Assembly: GCA_002633005.1 (NCBI GenBank)
Contig: NMRA01000322.1
Span: forward strand, 436,001 to 500,000
Origin: Phoronis australis
Lineage: Eukaryota > Phoronida > Phoronidae
Length of the DNA stretch: 64,000 bases
Direction of reading: 5' to 3'
In this document: positions 41,401 to 49,157 of the stretch, one piece after another
Numbering within the stretch: the stretch's first letter is position 1
How the letters are laid out: each line of letters starts with the position of its first letter
Notes under the pieces: model-generated
Told to the model about the DNA's origin: nothing
What the model saw: only the letters and a program-made list of their open reading frames with translations
Databases searched by the model: none
Made by a program: the position numbers and the translations under genes

Positions 41401-44207
41401 CGGAGGTTGGCGAAATAAGAGAATAAGAATGAAAAGAAATTTGTATGTGCTAACTGTGAAATGATACCAAAGCTAGTTTACAGTGAAACGACACGTGAGG
41501 GTATGATAAAAGATCATATATATTATGATAAACTAAACTACTACAGATATCGACAATACAAAATTTATATAATATGTTGCGCTTTAAACTTAAGGTGGGT
41601 GACAGTGTGCCACAGATGCAGCAGAAGGATGCATCCGCCCACAGTTAATAATGATCTAGAAAGATGGGCAATAGAGGGATGAGAAACTGCAAAATGTTAA
41701 CGGAGGTAATGGGAGGGTAAAATTGAAGAAAGATTGGATTGTCATAAAGAAATTGCTCTACAACCTGTTCACAAAGTTAACAAAGAAGATTTTCTTAAAT
41801 GAATGTGACAATCATCAGTATGTGAGAACTAAGAGCTGAACAAACTCACGACATATGATCAGATTTTGACCAATAAGGAGGCTGGAAATAAGGATCACGT
41901 AGCCCAAGATAAAGAATTTAGTAGACCGTTCTGAACTGAAGTACACTTTACCCTTACAGAAAGGTTACTTCAAGCAGCTAGGTGTGTTGTTGGAATCTGC
42001 TCTTGGTTCATGCATTGATGAGGCACCAGGGAAGTTCTCAGAAGTTACTGCAATTAAGACTGAACCAGATCAGGATTCTGCTGTTGAGACTGTTCAAGGA
42101 AGCAATGGGGGAAGCCATGCTGAAGTTATGGAGGTCTGTGTTAATTGTCAGCTATATTTAGGAAGGTGTTCCCTTGGACTAGAATATGTATGATCTTCAA
42201 GAAAAACTGGGCCTGGCATCAGAAAGCAGAAAATGAAATCAATGCGTTGTTTCAAATTGTGAATAGTGTTATGTTATTCACTGCTTGCACACTTTCGTGG
42301 CTCTGCAAATAGGGATTGTTGTGCCATCGTGAAGGCACGCATATTCCAAACATGCAGAACCATTGGTAGTTTGGACACAACACCTGGCTTTCAAGTATAA
42401 TGGCGAAATTGTGCAAGTAGTGAATAAGCGTTACATTTAGTGTTTTACATAATACATATGCATTAGTTGAAAATTGAACATGATCATTTTTTGTTTTTAA
42501 AGGAGATCACCGAAGACGTTAACTTTTCCTCACAAGAGTTGCGTGTGTATTTGAGTGCTGAGCGCAGCTTGTTTTGAATGTTTTTCATCGGGGAATGGCT
42601 TTGATATTCGGCCCCAAAATTGAGTCATCAAGGGCCCTGCCAGAAGCTATGGAACATTTGTTTCCCTTTGGCTGTATAATAGTTGTTGGCAGCTTTGGAC
42701 ACTGGACTAAAATTCAGTTGAATTACTGAACAAATATCTGACTAACTGCCTATGTGCACCATCCATTTCAGGTTGAAGAGCAAGGCTCTGACAGTGGGAA
42801 TACTGCTGAGGGAGAAAAACAGAAGAAAGACAAAAAAAGAGGCAGTAGGGGAAAGTCGCCAGAGGACGGTGAGAATACTTAAATCAACTAAGGAATATTT
42901 TGATTGAGACCACTTACCATTATGAGATTCAGTGTTTAAAGCCTAACTATGAAGTTTAAGGCAGTGGTATTATGGGAGTGTTGTCAACAGCAAATTTCAG
43001 CCAAGTCCTGAAGATGAAGTTACTGTGTTCTATGTTGTTGGTTAAATTCTTGCGAATAATTAGATGATATGAAGTTATTTCGATAATATTCAGACTGTAG
43101 TGATAGCTAGACTGAAAAATGTGTTGTTTTCATGAATTGAGTACCAATTTTTGCAGAATCGCCTAGTAAGAAAACAAAACACAGGAAAGAATTGTCAGAC
43201 GCGAGCCAGCCCAGTATTTTGAGCATGTTCAAGAAGGCGTGAGTATTGTGGTTATCTCATTGGTTAACACCAACACAGGCCTTTTGTCAGCTCTGAATTT
43301 TACGATAGATCACAGCATGTCAGAATTCTAAATTGAAAGGAGTTAACCAATGATTTCATGTTATGTTCACATGTATCAGATACTTTGTTCTCACGCATCA
43401 GATACTATGTTCACATGCGCCAGATAGAGAATTATTGTGTGAAGACTCCTTAGGTTCACTCAGAGTTGCCCAGCAGTTACACCCTTGTCCCATTTCAGTG
43501 CTTGCATGCTTCATGATTACTTATGAGAATGCCCTACAATCTATGACGTACATTGGCAGCTGTGGCAAGTGTCTCGCAAAAATAACCAATGAAGGGGATT
43601 TACTGCGATCGGCTAATTAGCATATACTCATGAAGTAGTTATTAGTATTTCTATCGCGTAATGGACAGTATTTTGTTTTTGGTGCAACAATGGTGATTGC
43701 AGGTACTTCAAGTATGATTGGCGTATTGATTACATCATACAAAGCTTGGCAGCAGCCAGGTTGACAATGTTAGCTACCCATTCCTAAATTTAACCATTCT
43801 TGGCGAAGATTGTGGACGTGCAGCCAGTTTTGTCAGTATTGTGCTTGAACATTGTTGCAGTCACAGTAGCCACCACTTTTTAGACTTGTAACGAGTAAGC
43901 GGGAATGATGTTTTCAATTCATTGATAAAGATGAGAACACCCAAAAAATTTGTTTGCTGTTTGCATGAGTTGTCAAGTATCAAGATGTTACAAGATAGTA
44001 AACTCCATGTAACAATAACATAACGGTTGTTCTTAGTGTGGAGAAATGCATAACAATTTATGAAGTGTCGTATCATCATCATTAGGTTTCGTTATCTAGG
44101 TCAAAGCGTAAGCCCGTTGATGCCAGTGGAGACTCGAATGATGATGTGATGCATGAAGACAAAAAGGCGAAAACAGATAGTGAAGAGGATTTGGATTCCA
44201 GTGACAG
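29192..44207 (+). CDS. DNMT1: DNMT1-like maintenance DNA methyltransferase, N-terminal portion (spliced, partial)
   Basis: Seven exons join without a phase conflict to about 288 codons. Joined order: a basic segment (KARGKKRGNSANLVV), a DMAP1-binding-type region (about residues 74-135: IKSRLSDLDEEYND, ITEKGYLKKKLKLIQ, then TEKGYFKQLGVLLES, as in DNMT1 EEGYLAKVKSLL), an acidic/Lys-rich linker (KKDKKRGSRGKSPEDG), and a PCNA-binding-like box QPSILSMFKKA followed by SKRKP. In DNMT1 the first region contacts DMAP1 and the box tethers the enzyme to PCNA at replication forks, where it methylates hemimethylated CpG. The DMAP_binding family also occurs in DIP2, but the PIP box and following KRKP favour DNMT1. 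The start exon is not fixed. The RFTS, CXXC, BAH and catalytic exons are not seen up to 64000. The split codon at the end (AG) requires a further exon. Confidence 0.85.
30105..30117 (+). promoter_or_regulatory. DR1 nuclear-receptor-type site
   Basis: AGGTCAAAGGTCA is a perfect direct repeat of AGGTCA with one-base spacing, the published DR1 site for HNF4, COUP-TF and RXR dimers. It lies in the first recognised intron of the DNMT1-like gene. Occupancy is unknown. Confidence 0.45.
30890..31170. repeat. array C of ~150-base units
   Basis: Two or three units of the CCACTAGG family (cores near 30968 CCCACTAGGGGGTGC and 31150 GCCCTTGGGGGCAC), with CATGAAAATCCATCAA between them. They lie inside the 30151-33168 element. 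Confidence 0.6.
31579..31803 (-). CDS. unrecognised coding-like exon inside the transposon
   Basis: A clean acceptor (TTTTTATATTTTCAG) precedes an open frame with a basic patch (NAYKKRKLSAPSQSGKARQF) and a terminal stop at 31579. The phase does not match the donor at 32882, so if both belong to one protein an exon is missing or the copy is decayed. Confidence 0.3.
   Translation of the reverse strand, partial: NAYKKRKLSAPSQSGKARQFLQENSNFVPSENMKNGHALYVFLQCNKSLTEIVSTLHVNLLVILKLLQAISTRW
32882..33041 (-). CDS. unrecognised exon inside the transposon
   Basis: Strong acceptor (CTCTCTCCTCCAG) and donor (GAAAG|GTAAGT) bound a fully open frame. It encodes TKKTGNNIIDDVDRKFFW, then hydrophobic AYIIFFVEFSFLS and HVTGEKLGNFSLLFD. 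The other two frames have stops. Its position between inverted ends suggests a transposon protein; no family was recognised. Confidence 0.4.
33538..33547. promoter_or_regulatory. palindromic CRE-type site
   Basis: GTGACGTCAC is a perfect CREB/ATF-type palindrome. It lies in the intron before the 36176 exon, and no transcription start is evident nearby. A single N lies at 33476. Confidence 0.3.
34290..34500. repeat. partial unit of the CCACTAGG repeat family (opposite orientation)
   Basis: The text AGTGCCCCCTATTGGATG, followed by TTTTAGTTTTTTATGATC, is like the units of 35380-36060. Confidence 0.45.
34518..34681. mobile_element. MITE-like element, copy 2
   Basis: Relative of 2479-2610 and 44253-44419. 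It begins near GGGGGCGGATCCAAG and ends TAAATCCGCCACTG. Confidence 0.5.
35380..36060. repeat. array D of ~120-150-base units with CTCF-like cores
   Basis: Five units with cores near 35490, 35603, 35755, 35891 and 36040, each followed by TTTTNGTTTT and a GAAATTTGGTAT-type phrase. GCGCCACCTAGTGG at 35603-35616 and GTGCCCTCTGGTGG at 35891-35904 are, on the opposite strand, perfect matches to the published CTCF core CCASYAGRKGGC. The array ends about 115 bases before the 36176 exon. Confidence 0.65.
36176..36224 (+). CDS. DNMT1: DNMT1-like exon (49 bases)
   Basis: Acceptor CTTTTCATTGCAG, donor AAAAG|GTGAGA. It encodes LSDLDEEYNDGCITEK and joins the next exon in phase 0. Confidence 0.8.
37402..37495. 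promoter_or_regulatory. cluster of five CCAAT boxes
   Basis: CCAAT or its complement occurs at 37402, 37432, 37455, 37460 and 37491. CTTATAAAG precedes the second and ATAAAAGG follows the last. Such dense NF-Y-type clusters with a TATA-like box are typical of promoters, including cell-cycle ones. No first exon was recognised, so an alternative or antisense start is only a possibility. Confidence 0.35.
39033..39140 (+). CDS. DNMT1: DNMT1-like exon (GYLKKKL)
   Basis: Acceptor GATATTTTCAG, donor GAG|GTAGGT; exactly 36 codons. It encodes GYLKKKLKLIQNVVSEDIKA and then SSLEDDLKAEIVTE, the coiled part of the DMAP1-binding region. Confidence 0.88.
39165..39776. repeat. intronic block, copy 1 of near-identical duplication
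   Basis: The same sequence recurs at 40027-40653 directly after a lone N. The differences are one-base changes, a short GTTTAGTT indel and a TTCTA repeat-number change, as between alleles. Confidence 0.85.
39770..40025. mobile_element. MITE with perfect 87-base inverted arms
   Basis: 39770-39856 and 39939-40025 are exact reverse complements, separated by 82 bases. Within the arms, TA-CAGTTAGACGAAC at the left and GTTCGTCTAACTG-TA at the right look like Tc1/mariner-style ends on a TA target. The arms include nine bases beyond those ends. The second copy of the surrounding block (near 40653) lacks the element. Confidence 0.7.
40026..40026. other. single unresolved base (N) at a repeat junction
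   Basis: It separates the end of the inverted-arm element from the start of the second copy of the 39165 block. Confidence 0.8.
40027..40653. repeat. intronic block, copy 2 of near-identical duplication
   Basis: Second copy of 39165-39776. It continues past the position where copy 1 carries the MITE. The exon at 39033-39140 is not duplicated. Confidence 0.85.
41445..41645. repeat. repeat R2, partial copy
   Basis: Contains GCTAGTTTACAGTGAAAC, ACTACTACAGATATCG and AGGTGGGTGACA, shared with 45618-46335 and 53635-54220. It lies in a DNMT1 intron just before the 41960 exon. Confidence 0.65.
41960..42133 (+). CDS. DNMT1: DNMT1-like exon (KGYFKQL)
   Basis: Acceptor CCCTTACAG, donor GAG|GTCTGT; 58 codons, phase 0. 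It starts KGYFKQLGVLLESALG, parallel to EGYLAKVKSLL of DNMT1, then becomes acidic (IKTEPDQDSAVETVQGSNGG). Confidence 0.88.
42772..42868 (+). CDS. DNMT1: DNMT1-like linker exon
   Basis: Acceptor CCATTTCAG, donor GACG|GTGAGA. It encodes VEEQGSDSGNTAEGEKQKK and KKRGSRGKSPED, a charged disordered linker. Confidence 0.82.
43157..43238 (+). CDS. DNMT1: DNMT1-like exon with PCNA-binding-like box
   Basis: Acceptor TTTTTGCAG, donor GC|GTGAGT. It encodes SPSKKTKHRKELSDASQ and PSILSMFKK. Q-x-x-I-x-x-M/F-F is the PIP-type pattern (DNMT1: QTTITSHF). Confidence 0.88.
43362..43427. repeat. three 22-base tandem units
   Basis: TATGTTCACATGTATCAGAT and two variants start at 43362, 43384 and 43406 in a DNMT1 intron. 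Confidence 0.65.
44100..44207 (+). CDS. DNMT1: DNMT1-like exon after the PIP box
   Basis: Acceptor GTTATCTAG, donor GACAG|GTAAGC. The codon GC+G continues as SKRKPVDASGDSNDDVMHED and then KKAKTDSEEDLDSSD. It ends two bases into a codon, so a following exon is required. Confidence 0.85.
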
Positions 44208-44252
44208 GTAAGCTTTTTTATTATTGTACGTTCTAACTTTTATTGTGCTGTA

Positions 44253-44419
44253 CAGGGGCGTATTCAGGATATTGAGTTGGGGAGGGGGGTGGCAGGGCAG
44301 GGCAGAGTATTAGCCAGGATTTTGCCCTTCCGATATTGGCAGCCCTGAACTGCCAAATCTGGGTGAATTTTAGGGGGGGGGGGGCATGGCCGCCTTGGCC
44401 CTCCCTAAATCCGCCACTA
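44253..44419. mobile_element. MITE-like element, copy 3
   Basis: Best-preserved of the three. It starts CAGGGGCGTATTCAGG and ends CCTAAATCCGCCACTA. It lies 46 bases after the last recognised DNMT1 exon. Confidence 0.6.
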
Positions 44420-44731
44420 CTTTAAGTTCAGCTTGAGATGCATGGCTTTGTGTAGCTGCACGTTTTCTGAATGAATCATTCATGACCAAAGGAAATTACT
44501 GATCATTATCTGTTGTTGCAAAACACCCTATCAGAAATATGTGTGCCAAATTTGGTGCTTGTATAATAATTTGAACGATTTTTCACTGATGATATCTGCT
44601 TTCCTCTATTGCTTTTTTTCTCTGCTCTTCCGAGTCCACAAATGAACGACACGATTTTAGTAACGATTGATATATTTGTGATTATTTGCTTAAACTGCCC
44701 ATTGAAAACTGTGTGGCACTGAATTTTGTTA

Positions 44732-45549
44732 GGGCTGTTCCAGCAAAATCTGTATGGGAGGGGGGGGAAGGCACTTTTATTTCATACCCACCGCCCGTAT
44801 TTTTCGTTTATTTCTCCAACCCATGACCCATAATTTTTTAATTATTTTTAATAGGTTAAAATATAAAATCCAACACTTGCAAACAAATTGCCTCCAGGAG
44901 GACCTGTTAAGAACTTATATGACTGACAGACAAGAACTAGTTGTCTTGTCCAATATTGTCAAAAACTGAAGTAGCCTGTGAGCAATACTTTTGGCAGCCA
45001 CCAGGTGTCTCTGTTCACCATGTGTCTATAATTTCAATGAACATTTTTTCATTTATAAGGATCTATGAATCTCAAACTGTCTCCACAAACTCTTCTATAC
45101 TTCTATGTCAAGTGAATATTGGAACTTGTTTATCTTACTCCTCATACTTTTTATTTAAAAATCATCAATTTTCTTATATGTGTTAACACCAGTTCAGTGT
45201 TGCATAACTTTTCAATTCAATAGGACTGCAGACAAACAGTTGGCTCAAATTGAGTTGCCCATGACTTGATTAATGGCTTAGTGAACATATTGCACTCTGT
45301 TCACGGGCAATATGGGCTTTTTTGTATTTGGATAAGTTAGGACAATTGCATTTATTATTGAGTTTTTAGGGCTGAAGTAACCAACCTATCGACATTAACA
45401 GGTCAAAAAATACCACCCATTTTTAATGCATCACTTCTTACAGGAACTACCACCCATAATTTGAGTTTTTTTCTGAAGACCACCACCCATGAATTTTTAT
45501 TTCTACTGCCGTCCCCCCCCCTCCCACACGGATTTTACTGGAACAGCCC
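44732..45549. mobile_element. Harbinger-like MITE, copy B (818 bases)
   Basis: It opens GGGCTGTTCCAGCAAAATCT and closes with the inverted AGATTTTACTGGAACAGCCC (first A/G position varies). TTA flanks both sides (44729-44731 and 45550-45552). It is longer than copy A, with unrelated interior sequence and no transposase. Confidence 0.85.
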
Positions 45550-45617
45550 TTACGATTTTACAGTTACTTAACTTTTGGTAGCCTAGTCCATATTAAAAAA
45601 ACTCTGTTGTTAATGTA

Positions 45618-46335
45618 TATTTATATGCGCTAACTGCGAAGCGATACCAAAGCTAGTTTACAGTGAAACAACACGTGTAGATGAGATAAAAGGTCATATA
45701 TATCATGACAAACTAAACTACTACAGATATCGGTAATTACAAAAGTTATATAATATATTGAACTGTAAAGGTGGGTGACAATCTGCCAATCTGCCAAGCA
45801 ACGAAGGTATACATAAGTGGTGAATAGGAAGTTAAGTAATAATATGCGGAAGCATAACAGCAACACCAAACAGCGACATGGGGAAGGTAAGGATAAACAG
45901 GGAAGTTAGGAAAATTGGTTTGAGCGAGGGAGGGAAAGAGAAATTGAGTGAAAACTGAAATTTGTAGAGAATTGTGGACGATCGCCCAGTGTTGCGACAA
46001 GACAAAGAGATCACGTGGTACAATTAAATCAATAATCGTAGAACAAAGAGGGTCACTGACCCGAGAATCCAAACAATATGATAATGAGGATGAAGCAGTA
46101 TAGCTTACATAAATTAATTTATTACTTAAGTAATTTTTATATGCGCTAACTGAGAAGCAATACCGAAGCTAGTTTACAGTGAAACAACACGTGTAGAAGA
46201 GACAAAAGGTCATATATATATTATGACAAACTATACTACTACAGATATCGGTAATTACAAAAGTTATATAATATGTTGAGCTGTAAAGGTGGGTGACAAT
46301 CTGCCACAGATGCAGCAGAAAGATGCATTCGCCCA
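45618..46335. repeat. repeat R2, one full unit plus a partial unit
   Basis: TTTATATGCGCTAACTG starts at about 45620 and again at about 46136, a period near 516 bases. The second unit is cut after AGGTGGGTGACAATCTGCC. Minus-strand frames here and at 53561-53994 are similar (PRDLFVL, QHWAIVHNSLQ, FTQFLFPSL). This may simply reflect shared DNA, but a decayed element protein is possible. Confidence 0.7.
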
Positions 46336-46960
46336 CCCTTATTTCAAGAGTTTTTCTCGTATTATTCTGCTGTTGTCCTGTGCAGTTGTCTTGTCAGTTG
46401 CAATGCAAATTCAGAATCCATCCTTAATGTAGAAAATAATGATAATGACATACAAGCAAACACCAACTGGGGCTTTCAGGAATGCCTTTTTACCAAGCTA
46501 ACTTGGCGAAGGAGCAGTTATTTCGTTTTTTCTTCCCCTTCCCCCATGCATTTTAGTGACAACGTCCGTAAACCCGCGGTGAGAAATAATAATCTGGATC
46601 AGACTGTGACGTTATTCGTGCGTACAAGTTTGACGAGTGCACCTCGCAAATATTAGGCCTATTCTGTTGCCAGGTATCATCGCATTAATGTTCAAACAAT
46701 AGAATAGCGTTCAGATATGCTGGGGAGCGGGGGGAGGGGGGGATTATTCAGTAAATAACCCGTGAATACACTAAATGTTCGTGTTAATAAATCAGTATGG
46801 GTATTTTCAGTGTGCGGCAGGGTGAATGGAACTTGTGCGGTTATAATTGCTGTTTACTTAACTCAAACTATGCTGTATGCAATGTGTGTGCTGCCTTTTA
46901 CCAAAGCTGTTTTGTCAACCTTTGCAACCCTGAAGAAATCACAAGACGTCAATGAGAATA
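46336..46960. other. no firm gene
   Basis: A long open plus-strand stretch starts at the good acceptor near 46385 and fits the phase of the 44207 exon, but it resembles nothing in DNMT1. I leave it uncalled. Confidence 0.35.
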
Positions 46961-47114
46961 CAACACACTTTTATTTTACAAAAACTACAAGAAACATTAT
47001 TGACAATACCACCGCACTTAAAACTTACAATAGGAAAACTTACTCAACAAAAAGGTCAACACGCTTTTCTTGCTCGTATACAGTCCAGAATTAATATTTT
47101 GCAGACCAATAATT

Positions 47115-47324
47115 TTAATCGTGCTCAGGGAAACCCTCTGACTCTTCGGAGTCCGATCCCTCTTCGTCAAAGACTAAGTCAACAGTCTCTTGGCCCATAT
47201 TGGCTTCGCAGTCGGCAATGTTGAAATCGTCGGCTAGCTGACTATTCAGCAGGTCGTCTTCACTGCCATCTAACGCATTGCTAATTCCACACACCTTAAA
47301 ACTAGTACATGGTGGTATTACGAA
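47115..47324 (-). CDS. acidic C-terminal exon of an unrecognised gene
   Basis: The minus-strand frame ends at a TAA stop (47115). It contains SNALDGSEDDLLNSQLADDF, CEANMGQETVDLVFDEE and SDSEESEGFPEHD, which is far more acidic than chance. The 5' limit is uncertain: CACTTCAG|G at about 47323-47330 and TTTTAAG|G at about 47298 are possible acceptors. A polyadenylation signal (AATAAA on minus) lies at about 46970. It may be the last exon of the gene above it, but the phases I tried do not prove the join. Confidence 0.5.
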   Translation of the reverse strand, partial: FVIPPCTSFKVCGISNALDGSEDDLLNSQLADDFNIADCEANMGQETVDLVFDEEGSDSEESEGFPEHD

Positions 47325-48507
47325 CCTGAAGTGTTTGACATGTATTTTCAGACGGAGCACGTTATTGTGCCAGATTTTTCTCCTGGGTTGACTGAAATTT
47401 GAATTGACCAATTAATCAAATCCCTCTCTCGTTGTAATTTCAGGCGTAGAGCACTTGAGGTGGTTTATCTCCTGGGTTAACCCAAATTTGAATTGAGCAG
47501 TTATTCAGGTCCCCATCTCGTATAATTGCAACCTGCTTGTGTTGGCCGGAAATGAATTGGTCCGTGTTTTGAATGCAGGCAGTGAAATGTAGTCCCCATT
47601 AACTGACGTGAAAATATAGTACTTACTGATACAGTAAGTAAGTGGACTGCCATTTAAGCTTCATAAAGCTCCATGCTATGATATTTTGCAGCATGCTAAT
47701 ATATTTGAAAACAACGTTCTCGTGAAGTCACCCTTTCATAGTCAAAATCCTGTTTCTGTTTGAGCCGTGAGAAACTTTGTGGTTGTCGGGCTCCGCTGAT
47801 TAACCGAACTCACAAGATACATGCCTGAATGAGCACCCAGTGCACTTGCCCAGTTTGGCTGAAACTTCGACGTAAGCGCCCACCTTTTGGGTAATCGCCC
47901 ACCCCCGATTTTTGGCCAATTGTTCATTTAAAGCGCCACCCCCTTTCTCTGGGTATCCTAATTTAAGGGACAAGGGCATTAACCCGTGTGTTTATGGTAT
48001 TTTAATACATTTTCAGGATGCAAACTTCCCCCGATATTGTGTTTAAATATCGTACATGATTTAACTGAATGTTGCATATCTGAGCAGATTTCTTGCGCAC
48101 GCATGTGGCCGTTTATATTTCTGTATGACATTCAATGGAATGTTTGGCAGTGTCACAATGAACTTAATATATGCTGTGTTGTTATCACCACCTCAGGCAG
48201 TTTAGGTAACATATAAAAACAGCTGCGTTTCCTGTCACACTCAAGACTTATCCTAATGCAACGTGCCCTACTTTAACTGTAGTGTCCACACACATACACC
48301 TGATAAGTAGCCGATGATAGGTGATGTGAATATGATGCGAAAAAGACGAAAAGTACATATGTAACAATGCAAGCGCAGAGCTGATAGTTATGTCCATATG
48401 TGGAAGGTTTGAGGCGACACAGTATAATTTCTTGTTGATTCGTAGTATGTTTTTTTTTTAACACAGTGCAAGCACTTTTAACTGTAACTCAATTGTCAGC
48501 TTCTTCA

Positions 48508-49157
48508 TCATTTTCTTGATCTGGTCCCTGGTTCACCTCTACACTGAGTAGAATTACTGTCGTTACTGCCTTCTTCCTGGCACACCACTCTTCCCCCATC
48601 GGACAGATGACCCCGTCCTCTGTGCACTTGTTGATCTGCTTGCAAGACCTCCTCCTGCATCGATCTCCCAGTCAAGCTCGACCGGGGACTTGATGACCCT
48701 TCAGACTGATAACATGGTTGTCCGTACACCTGCTTCTCCTCAGTGTCTTCCATTTCATCAGTCTGCGGAGGATTTACCTCCTGTTGACCAGGTGAAATGA
48801 CCCCCACCTCTTGCACCTGTCCCCCAGCTAAACTCGATGAGGAACTTGGCAGCTCTTCATAAGACTCTATTTGCGGGTCCATCATCAGTCTACGATCTTC
48901 ATCATTTTGTGGGTCATTTGGTTCTGGTGGTAGTGGTTCTCTGATGGTACCAGGATCGTGTTTGACAACTCCTACACATATATTGTTTATGGTTGGTATA
49001 TTTTCGATCTTGCAACGTAGAATTTCTTCATTGTTTATCTTGTTCAATTCCATGAAGTTCTTTAAAGTCTTATCATCATAACTGTGTTCCATATCACTTT
49101 TCTCTTTACTTTGAGTGTGTCCGTTTATGATAAGCTGTGTTTTTCTATTATGACCAT
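48508..49157 (-). CDS. unknown gene, long Ser/Gln/Glu-rich exon
   Basis: Acceptor TTTATTTTCCAG at 49158. The codon G+AT continues as D-GHNRKTQLIINGHTQSKEKS. The frame runs about 215 codons to a TGA at 48508; a donor at 48537 (AGAG|GTGAAC) could end the exon earlier and lead to the acidic exon. Two related stretches, SSSSSLAGGQVQEVGVISPG and SSPRSSLTGRSMQEEVLQAD, suggest an internal duplication. No domain was recognised. The length of the open frame argues against chance. Confidence 0.68.

Noticed and set aside
46385-46583. Open plus-strand stretch with good acceptor and GTGAGA donor, phase-compatible with the 44207 exon
   Set aside because: The encoded text resembles nothing in DNMT1 and begins within a stretch open further upstream. 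Without transcript data it is as likely to be chance.
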